Shown piece after piece: positions 5,482 to 10,502 of a stretch of DNA of 10,502 nucleotides. Numbering within the stretch: position 1 is the stretch's first letter; every line of letters begins with the position of its first letter. Both the position numbers and the translations under genes were made by a program. The notes under the pieces are model-generated. The model did no database searches and was not told the origin of the DNA. It saw only the letters and a program-made list of their open reading frames with translations. Source of the stretch: Neorhizobium sp. UBA7851 (lineage in GTDB: Bacteria; Pseudomonadota; Alphaproteobacteria; Rhizobiales; Rhizobiaceae); NCBI GenBank assembly GCA_002500765.1, contig DLSX01000013.1, positions 1 through 10,502 of the forward strand, read 5' to 3'.

Positions 5482-5796
5482 ATGGCGGGGCCGAATTTCC
5501 GTTTCACCCATTACGACCTCAAATCACAGCGCGCAGGGACCGCGATCGAGGTGACATTGAGTGCCGTCAACAACATCCGCTTGATGAATGCGGTAAACTA
5601 TCAGCGTTTTACCGAACGGCTCGATTTCAAATATGTCGGCGGAGTTTCGCGTAAATCGCCTGTTCGGCTGGTTATTCCGGAAAACGGCCACTGGCACCTG
5701 ATCGTCGACATGGAAGGCCATCACGGACTGGCCGAATCCTCCGTCAAACTCATTCCCACTCCCGCCATGCAGAGCCCGCAAAAGCAGGTCTCCTGA
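5482..5796 (+). CDS. DUF1883 domain-containing protein
   Basis: A 104-residue soluble protein that matches, from memory of the family, the DUF1883 domain. It has FRFTHYDLKSQRAGTAIEVTLS near the N-terminus, a central NIRLMNAVNYQRF segment, KSPVRLVIPENGHWHLIVDMEG at about 69-90, and a closing beta strand (SSVKLIPTP). The pattern is mainly beta strand with conserved HWH and SPVRL elements. No signal peptide or membrane segment is present. The biochemical role is unknown. DUF1883 is, to my recollection, sometimes joined to other domains, but here it stands alone with a 16-residue tail. I chose ATG 5482, because the domain begins six residues later. The GTG at 5347 would add 45 residues of non-family sequence. 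No strong Shine-Dalgarno precedes the ATG (AAAGAG is the best). The gene is flanked by gaps with hairpins and is probably its own transcript. Confidence 0.8.
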   Translation: MAGPNFRFTHYDLKSQRAGTAIEVTLSAVNNIRLMNAVNYQRFTERLDFKYVGGVSRKSPVRLVIPENGHWHLIVDMEGHHGLAESSVKLIPTPAMQSPQKQVS

Positions 5797-5835
5797 TCAG
5801 CGCCAAGGGAGCCGCGAACGTACGAGACGCGTGAT

Positions 5836-5869
5836 GCGTCAAGATGCGTGCCCTCATCATCTTGATCGC
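5836..5869 (+). terminator. Hairpin downstream of the DUF1883 gene
   Basis: TCAAGATG (5839-5846) and CATCTTGA (5858-5865) form a perfect 8-bp stem with an 11-base loop. With one bulge the stem extends by GCG (5836-5838) with CGC (5867-5869). The sequence after it (CAGTGTTATTT) is only mildly T-rich, so this is a weak terminator candidate for the DUF1883 transcript. Confidence 0.35.
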
Positions 5870-5895
5870 TCAGTGTTATTTGAACACCATGTGGG

Positions 5896-5919
5896 CCTGA
5901 TCACCGGCACGTGATCAGG
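5896..5919. promoter_or_regulatory. Palindrome upstream of the hydrolase gene, possible operator
   Basis: CCTGATCAC (5896-5904) and GTGATCAGG (5911-5919) are perfect inverted 9-mers separated by six bases. The site ends 23 bases before the start codon of the hydrolase gene and 8 bases before its Shine-Dalgarno. No T-tract follows. The dyad suits a dimeric repressor, or an mRNA hairpin next to the ribosome-binding site. Confidence 0.4.
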
Positions 5920-5927
5920 ATGCTGCA

Positions 5928-5936
5928 GGGGAGGAG
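5928..5936 (+). promoter_or_regulatory. Ribosome-binding site that decides the TTG start
   Basis: GGGGAGGAG is a strong Shine-Dalgarno six bases before TTG 5943. No ATG or GTG lies at working distance in the right frame, so it fixes the rare start codon. Confidence 0.75.
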
Positions 5937-5942
5937 ACAGCT

Positions 5943-6761
5943 TTGGCGGAATTGCAATATCTTGAGACCGGAACGGATGGCGACATTATTGCTCTTTCGG
6001 ATGGCGCTCCAAATCAGCTTATCGGCTCCCGGCCCGACCGAAGCTATGGAAGCGTTCACAGACTTGAACTGCACGCCTACCGTATAGCGGCACCGAAAGC
6101 ACAGGCATTGGTCTATCCCGGAGGCGGGTATCTGAAGCTGATGCACGACAAGGAGGGTGTCGAGGTTGCGCTGTGGTTGAACTCGCTTTCGATAGACGCC
6201 TATGTCGTCACCCATCGCCTGCCGGGCGCAACGGCCATTGACGGCATTCATCCCAAAGACATTGCCCTTAAAGACTCTCTCGCTTGCCTCGACTATCTGC
6301 ATCGTAGCGGCTCAACCCTGCCGCTCTTCCATGTCGGCCTGTCGTCGGGAGGGCATCTTGCCGGTGTCATGGCCTGCCAGGATCATCCGCTTGCGGCGAA
6401 GGGTGCGATCATTGCCTATGCACCGGTGAATGCCAATCACAAGGACTACAAGGCGCCTGCAGGAAAGCCCGACTATCCGCCTGCCGAAAAACAAGACTTT
6501 TATAACGACTGGCCGATCGGGATTTCGGCCCTGCCGCATGGCATACCGAAAATCCCGTTATTCCTGGCCTATGCGTTGCATGACCAATCCGTGCCGGTGG
6601 ATCACGTCCTCAATCTGATCCGGTCGGCGCATGAGGCCAAACGCGAGGTGGATGCCCATATCTTCGGAACGGCGCCACATGGCTTTGCGCTCAGGGACAA
6701 GTCCGGCACACATGCCGCCTGGACCGAGCTTGCCGAACAGTGGATGGCTCGGCATCTCTAG
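5943..6761 (+). CDS. Alpha/beta-hydrolase (esterase-like), TTG start
   Basis: A 272-residue cytoplasmic hydrolase of the esterase/acetyl-xylan-esterase-like branch. The glycine-rich oxyanion loop is YPGGGY at 58-63. The nucleophile is S134 in GLSSGG (132-137). The acid is probably D214 (ALHDQSVPV) and the base is H246 (TAPHGFAL), so the triad is complete and in the usual order. No signal peptide is seen. The length fits a single-domain enzyme. The TTG start is chosen because the very strong Shine-Dalgarno GGGGAGGAG (5928-5936) lies six bases before it, the fold begins soon after, and the first internal ATG (M68) would remove the oxyanion loop. The substrate is unknown, but carbohydrate esters or small acyl esters are likely. 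It converges on rarA, with only 29 bases between the two stop codons, and a palindrome precedes it that may control it. Confidence 0.85.
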   Translation: MAELQYLETGTDGDIIALSDGAPNQLIGSRPDRSYGSVHRLELHAYRIAAPKAQALVYPGGGYLKLMHDKEGVEVALWLNSLSIDAYVVTHRLPGATAIDGIHPKDIALKDSLACLDYLHRSGSTLPLFHVGLSSGGHLAGVMACQDHPLAAKGAIIAYAPVNANHKDYKAPAGKPDYPPAEKQDFYNDWPIGISALPHGIPKIPLFLAYALHDQSVPVDHVLNLIRSAHEAKREVDAHIFGTAPHGFALRDKSGTHAAWTELAEQWMARHL

Positions 6762-6790
6762 ATACGGCTGCGCAATTCCAACCGGCAACT

Positions 6791-8107
6791 TCAGGGCTCG
6801 CCGCGCTCGCGGCGCAGCTTCGCCCACCAGTCCAGCCGTTTTCTGATTTCCCGTTCGAAGCCACGCTCCGGCGGGTCGTAAAACAACTGGCGCCCCATCT
6901 TTTCGGGGAAATAGTTCTGGCCGGAAAAGGCATCCGGCTCGTCATGGTCGTAGCGATAGCCCTCGCTGTAGCCTTCCTGCTTCATCAGCTTGGTCGGTGC
7001 ATTGAGGATGTGCCTTGGTGGGAGAAGAGAACCGTTTTCCTTGGCTGCCCGCATGGCCGACTTGAAGGCGGTGTAGACGGCATTGGATTTCGGTGCGGTC
7101 GCAAGATAGACGCAAGCATTGGCAAGCGCCAATTCACCCTCCGGTGACCCGAGATAATCATAGGCATCCTTGGCGGCATTGCAGACGACAAGCGCCTGAG
7201 GATCGGCAAGCCCGATATCCTCGATGGCCATGCGGACCAGACGGCGGCCGAGATAAAGCGGATCCTCACCGGCATCGAACATGCGTGCGAGATAGTAAAG
7301 TGCGGCATCGGGATCAGAACCGCGCACGGATTTGTGCAGCGCCGAGATCAGATTGTAATGGCCGTCCTGCCCCTTGTCGTAGACCGGGGCGCGGCGCTGG
7401 ACGATCTCCGTCAGGCCGGGCGTATCGAAGACCTCCCCTGCCCTTGCCGCACGCCAGACTTCTTCCGCCAGCGTCAACACCGCACGACCATCGCCATCCG
7501 CCATGCGGATCAGGGTGGCCCTTGCGTCCTCGTCGAGCGGCAGCGGCTTTTCCTCCGCCTGCTCGGCACGCCTGAGAAGTTCCGCCAGACTTTCCTCGTC
7601 ATGCGCCCTGAAAGTCAGGACTCGGGCGCGCGACAGAAGAGCGGCATTGAGTTCGAAGCTCGGATTTTCGGTCGTCGCGCCAACGAGGATGACGGTGCCG
7701 TCCTCTATGACCGGCAGGAAACTGTCCTGCTGGGCACGGTTGAAACGATGGATCTCGTCGACGAAAAGAAGCGTCTGCCGCCCGTCCATCCGACGCAGGC
7801 GAGCGGATTCGAAAACCTTCTTCAGGTCGGCGACACCCGAGAAGATCGCCGAGATCTGTTCGAAGGCCAAGCCCGTCTCGCCGGAGAGAAGCCGGGCAAC
7901 GGTGGTCTTACCCGTTCCCGGTGGCCCCCAGAAGATCATCGAGCCGAGCGTGCCCGAGGCGATCATGCGGCGCAGCGCGCCATCCTCTCCCGTCAGATGT
8001 GACTGGCCGGCAACCTCAGCAAGCGAGGTCGGGCGCAGCCTGTCGGCCAAAGGTCTCCGACTGGCGATATCATCCGGAATTTTGGGAGAGAAAAGGTCGT
8101 CGCTCAT
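6791..8107 (-). CDS. rarA: Replication-associated recombination protein A (RarA/MgsA), AAA ATPase
   Basis: A 438-residue clamp-loader-like ATPase that acts at stalled replication forks and in recombination-linked repair. Walker A is GPPGTGKTTVARLL, starting at residue 61. Walker B is LLFVDEIHRFN at 113-123, with D117 and E118. Sensor 1 is GATTENPSFELN from 143, and an arginine-finger region LLSRARV lies near 158-164. The C-terminal part (SALHKSVRGSDPDAALYYLARM, then LGRRLVRMAIEDIGLADPQA) is the RarA/MgsA/WRNIP1 tetramerisation region, ending with the family's typical YFPEKMG..FYDPPERGFE. The length is normal. The start overlaps the stop of the upstream protease gene by four bases (ATGA), and no good Shine-Dalgarno precedes it. 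Translation is therefore probably coupled to that gene, and the two share an operon. It converges with the hydrolase gene, with no clear terminator between them. Confidence 0.96.
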   Translation of the reverse strand: MSDDLFSPKIPDDIASRRPLADRLRPTSLAEVAGQSHLTGEDGALRRMIASGTLGSMIFWGPPGTGKTTVARLLSGETGLAFEQISAIFSGVADLKKVFESARLRRMDGRQTLLFVDEIHRFNRAQQDSFLPVIEDGTVILVGATTENPSFELNAALLSRARVLTFRAHDEESLAELLRRAEQAEEKPLPLDEDARATLIRMADGDGRAVLTLAEEVWRAARAGEVFDTPGLTEIVQRRAPVYDKGQDGHYNLISALHKSVRGSDPDAALYYLARMFDAGEDPLYLGRRLVRMAIEDIGLADPQALVVCNAAKDAYDYLGSPEGELALANACVYLATAPKSNAVYTAFKSAMRAAKENGSLLPPRHILNAPTKLMKQEGYSEGYRYDHDEPDAFSGQNYFPEKMGRQLFYDPPERGFEREIRKRLDWWAKLRRERGEP

Positions 8108-9507
8108 CGGAAGAATTGCCGGATCCGCTGGCCATTCCGTTCGATTTCAACGCGCCAGAAGCTCGGATCCTCATCCAGCATGTCTTCGAGCGCCCTGGTC
8201 GTGTTGACGGTGCTGCCGTTGATGGAAACGATGATATCGTTCGACTGGAAGCCGAGGCGCGCCGAGGGAGATCCGCGGCTTACCTCGGTGACGACGACGC
8301 CACTCTTGTCCGTCGGCAGGTGCAGTTCGGTTGCCAGCCTGGGCGAAAGGTTTGCGACATGCAGGCCGGCGAAGGGGCTACGTCCCTCCATCAGACGTTC
8401 GTCACGCGGCGTCGTTTCGGGTGCCGTATTGAGAAGCAGCTTCATCTGCCGCTGTCCGTCACTGGTCTGGACGGTCAGGTCCGCCTGCTTGCCGAGGCCG
8501 GCCGTCGTCAGCCGGTAACCGAGGGCGTCGGGATGTTCGACGGAGACGCCATTGACGGCGGTGATCACTTCGCCGGGCTTCAGGCCCGCCTTGTCGGCCG
8601 GACCACCTTCGACGGTTCGCACGACGAGTGCGCCACGGGCCGCCTTCAGGCCAAGCGCTTCGGCGACGTCGGAGGTCACCGCATCGAAGGTCGCGCCGAC
8701 ATAGGGGCGCTCGAAGGTCGTCTTGCCCTCTTCGGCCGCCGCCAGAAAAGCTTTTACCAGATTGGCGGGGATGGCAAAGCCGACACCGTTGGAACCGCCG
8801 CCACGGGAAAAGATTGCGGTGTTGATGCCGATCAGTTCGCCATTCATGTTGGTCAGCGCGCCGCCGGAATTGCCCGGGTTGATCGAGGCATCGGTCTGGA
8901 TGAAGAAGCCGAAATCGCCGCTCGACACCTGGTTGCGGGCGAGTGCCGAGACGATGCCGCTGGTGACGGTCTGGCCCACGCCGAACGGATTGCCGATCGC
9001 CAGAACCAGATCGCCTACTTCGGCACGGTCGGAATCACCGATGGCAAGCACCGGAAAATTCTCTTTGCTCTTGATGCGCAGCACCGCCAGATCGATGCTC
9101 TCATCCTTCAGCACCAGTTCGCAGGGGAACTCACGGCCATCGGCAAGCGCGATCTTGATGTCGTCGGCGCCCTGGATGACGTGGTTGTTGGTGACCACGA
9201 GACCGTTATGCGAGAGGATTACGCCTGAGCCGAGGGAGGATTGCTTTTCCGAACGGTTCGGCATGCGCTGACCGAAAAACTGATCGAAAAAGGGGTCGCC
9301 GGTCAGCGTGCTCGGTCGCTGGACGAGACGTTCTGCGTAAACATTGACCACGGCACCGGCCGTCTGCTTGACCAGCGGCGCGAAGGACAGCTGCATTTCC
9401 TGGCGGCTCTGAGGAACGGCCCTGCCCTCCTGCGCATAGGAGATTGCGGGACAAACCACGGCCAGAACGAGAAGGCCGACCGATATAGGCTTGAGCAGGT
9501 TGGGCAT
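8104..9507 (-). CDS. Do-family (DegP/HtrA-like) periplasmic serine endoprotease
   Basis: A 467-residue envelope-stress protease that degrades or refolds damaged periplasmic proteins. The signal peptide spans residues 1-25 (MPNLLKP, hydrophobic core, cleavage likely at SYA/QE). The trypsin-like domain has a complete triad: H109 in VVTNNHVIQGAD, D139 in ESIDLAVLRI, and S214 in NPGNSGGAL. Two PDZ domains follow, at about 265-360 (carrying GGPADKAGLKPGEVI) and about 377-465 (carrying RGSPSARLGFQSNDII). This is the DegP/DegQ layout rather than the single-PDZ DegS type. Start: AGAGGAA lies four bases before the ATG. It is the first gene of an operon with rarA, and diverges from the YkvA-like gene across 126 bases at 9508-9633. 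Rhizobia carry several DegP-like paralogues, so I give no symbol. A heat-shock or envelope-stress promoter would be expected but was not identified. Confidence 0.95.
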   Translation of the reverse strand: MPNLLKPISVGLLVLAVVCPAISYAQEGRAVPQSRQEMQLSFAPLVKQTAGAVVNVYAERLVQRPSTLTGDPFFDQFFGQRMPNRSEKQSSLGSGVILSHNGLVVTNNHVIQGADDIKIALADGREFPCELVLKDESIDLAVLRIKSKENFPVLAIGDSDRAEVGDLVLAIGNPFGVGQTVTSGIVSALARNQVSSGDFGFFIQTDASINPGNSGGALTNMNGELIGINTAIFSRGGGSNGVGFAIPANLVKAFLAAAEEGKTTFERPYVGATFDAVTSDVAEALGLKAARGALVVRTVEGGPADKAGLKPGEVITAVNGVSVEHPDALGYRLTTAGLGKQADLTVQTSDGQRQMKLLLNTAPETTPRDERLMEGRSPFAGLHVANLSPRLATELHLPTDKSGVVVTEVSRGSPSARLGFQSNDIIVSINGSTVNTTRALEDMLDEDPSFWRVEIERNGQRIRQFFR

Positions 9508-9633
9508 TTGATTCCTCTTTGCGAATTTCCGGATCGATTTTTAGCGCCGGGACCAAGAAAAGAAAGGTGGCGGCCCCAGACAAAACGACGACCCGCTCGT
9601 CTATATGGTAACTGCCACGACAGGGATAAGAAG
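9508..9633. promoter_or_regulatory. Divergent promoter region, degP-like and ykvA-like genes
   Basis: This 126-base gap must carry the promoters for both directions. TATATG at 9603-9608 on the plus strand is a possible -10 for the YkvA-like gene, but no good -35 lies 16-18 bases before it. On the minus strand TTGGTC followed by TAAAAAT is a poor match for the protease gene. Promoter positions are not established. Confidence 0.4.
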
Positions 9634-10008
9634 ATGCTGAAAAAGGCAAAAGCATGGGCAATGGCCCTCAAGCGCGACATCACCGCCCTGTGGCTTGCCG
9701 CGCGCGATCCACGCGTTCCACTGGCCGCCAAGCTGGTGGCGGGAGCGGTTGCCGCCTATGCACTTTCTCCGGTCGATCTCATCCCCGACTTCATTCCCGT
9801 CCTCGGTTATCTCGACGACCTCATACTGGTGCCGATCGGCATCGTGATCGCCATCCGGCTCGTACCACCGGGATTGATGGCGGAGTTCAGACAGGCCGCA
9901 GAACAGCGGTCGTCGCGTCCTGTCAGCAGATCCGGCCTCGCCTTCATCCTTGCCATATGGCTTGCCTGCATCATCTTCGTCATGTGGAGCCTGAAAGATC
10001 TGTTCTGA
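9634..10008 (+). CDS. YkvA/DUF1232 family membrane protein
   Basis: A 124-residue protein carrying the DUF1232 core AAYALSPVDLIPDFIPVLGY at 40-59, followed by LDDLILVPIGI. The conserved SPVDLIPDFIP motif and the following LDD define the family. A hydrophobic core at about 31-75 and a C-terminal membrane segment at about 101-118 (GLAFILAIWLACIIFVMW) suggest that it sits in the inner membrane. The function of the family is not established. ATG 9634 is chosen because AGGG lies about ten bases upstream and the sequence becomes protein-like there (MLKKAKAWAMALKRD). ATGs at 9653 and 9661 are either out of frame or leave a poorer Shine-Dalgarno distance. The gene is followed after 30 bases by the LprI-like gene, so the two are probably co-transcribed. 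Confidence 0.85.
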   Translation: MLKKAKAWAMALKRDITALWLAARDPRVPLAAKLVAGAVAAYALSPVDLIPDFIPVLGYLDDLILVPIGIVIAIRLVPPGLMAEFRQAAEQRSSRPVSRSGLAFILAIWLACIIFVMWSLKDLF

Positions 10009-10038
10009 CGGCGCCTCCATGCAAGATCAGGAGCATTC

Positions 10039-10392
10039 ATGAACTCGAAGCTGGCCGTCTTTGGCGTTATCGGCATCCTCGTCACCACCACTCTTCCCCT
10101 TTCCGCGTCCGCAGCGAGTTTCGACTGCGAAAAGACCGACCTTGCTGCCGATGAAAAGGCCATCTGCGAGACCCGCGCGCTCAATGATGCGGATGTGAAG
10201 ATGGTCACGACATTCGATATCCTCACCAGCCTGCTTGCCATGGGAACCCGCGACGCGCTTCGCGAGGAACAGAGCGCATGGCTGAAGAAACGCCAGGCAT
10301 GCGGCGGCGATGTCGCTTGCCTGACGACGGCTTACGACGAACGCATGAAGCAGCTCACCCAGGCTTTCGAGGGGCTCAGCCGCCCGCTTTAG
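10039..10392 (+). CDS. LprI-like (DUF1311) secreted protein
   Basis: A 117-residue exported protein. Residues 1-25 form a signal peptide (MNSKLAVFGVIGILV, cleavage at ASA/ASF). The mature part matches the LprI-type domain named after a mycobacterial lysozyme inhibitor: SFDCEKTDLAADEKAICE at the start, ALNDADVKM, then LREEQSAWLKKRQAC and a final helix. The four cysteines C30, C43, C88 and C94 fit two disulfide bonds and support a periplasmic location. Start: CAGGAG lies a few bases before the ATG. Lysozyme inhibition has been shown for some family members only. The domain is widespread and often of unknown function, so the role here is open. It is the second gene of a likely two-gene unit with the YkvA-like gene. 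No clear terminator follows within the window. Confidence 0.87.
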   Translation: MNSKLAVFGVIGILVTTTLPLSASAASFDCEKTDLAADEKAICETRALNDADVKMVTTFDILTSLLAMGTRDALREEQSAWLKKRQACGGDVACLTTAYDERMKQLTQAFEGLSRPL

Positions 10393-10502
10393 CTGGACTT
10401 GGCTTTGAATACGCAATCCACGAATAGTGGAATGATCGGAACAGGCAGGCAATCAATCTCGGATACGTACGGTTTCCTTTGTACGGAGATTTGCCAGACA
10501 AC
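10393..10502. other. Intergenic sequence at the right edge
   Basis: No gene start or convincing terminator is visible in the last 110 bases. A small inverted repeat TCCAC/GTGGA (10417-10421 and 10427-10431) is too short to call. GTACGG occurs twice, at 10467-10472 and 10481-10486, 14 bases apart. Confidence 0.5.

Noticed and set aside
6799..6814. CGCCGCG/CGCGGCG palindrome at the end of rarA as a terminator for the hydrolase gene
   Set aside because: It lies within the rarA coding sequence (LRRERGEP tail), the loop is only two bases and there is no T-tract. The arginine codons explain it.
7921..9228. 435-residue open frame on the plus strand, opposite the protease and rarA genes
   Set aside because: It is antisense to the conserved serine protease and the rarA N-terminus. 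Composition is low-complexity in D, G, R and H, and no Shine-Dalgarno is present.
1..10502. Defence island, mobile element, CRISPR array, tRNA or prophage
   Set aside because: No transposase, integrase, repeat array, tRNA-like fold or phage gene was found. All major genes are common chromosomal families.

Overview
The window looks like ordinary chromosome from an alphaproteobacterium of the order Rhizobiales, most likely the family Rhizobiaceae (Rhizobium/Agrobacterium type). The grounds are about 60% GC coding sequence with GC-rich third positions, an Omp25/Omp31-like surface porin, a chemoreceptor of the rhizobial type, a DUF1883 protein, and a HtrA/DegP protease directly followed by rarA. 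No rRNA, tRNA, insertion sequence, integrase, phage gene or CRISPR array was seen.

Layout from left to right. (1) 1-1229, minus strand: a methyl-accepting chemotaxis protein cut by the left edge, with both membrane segments, HAMP and the start of the signalling helix. (2) 1230-1644: an AT-rich gap with two dyad-symmetric sites. (3) 1714-2352, minus: a small outer-membrane beta-barrel protein with a very good intrinsic terminator. (4) 2353-2721: a divergent intergenic region with a strong hairpin and an unattached, perfect Shine-Dalgarno sequence. (5) 2722-3816, plus: a membrane acyltransferase (acyltransferase-3 family). (6) 3892-4107, plus: a 71-residue unknown. (7) 4211-5212, plus: a ketopantoate-reductase-family enzyme (PanE/ApbA). 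(8) 5482-5796, plus: a DUF1883 protein behind a possible structured leader. (9) 5943-6761, plus: an alpha/beta-hydrolase with a TTG start. (10) 6791-8107 and 8104-9507, minus: rarA and a DegP-type periplasmic protease, overlapping by 4 bases as an operon transcribed degP then rarA. (11) 9634-10008 and 10039-10392, plus: a YkvA/DUF1232 membrane protein and an LprI-like secreted protein, 30 bases apart and probably co-transcribed.

The genes do not form one pathway. The clearest functional grouping is envelope and stress upkeep: the porin, the acyltransferase, the DegP protease and the LprI-like protein all act in or outside the inner membrane, while rarA serves stalled replication forks. The degP/rarA pair and the YkvA/LprI pair diverge from a 126-base region at 9508-9633.

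I did not find a convincing undescribed system. The points most worth a second look are non-coding. They are the 2579-2618 leader (hairpin whose loop is complementary to a perfect Shine-Dalgarno that lacks a normal start codon), the leader of the DUF1883 gene, the two dyads upstream of the chemoreceptor, the palindrome just before the TTG-start hydrolase gene, and two hairpins whose T-tracts lie on the strand that carries no gene.
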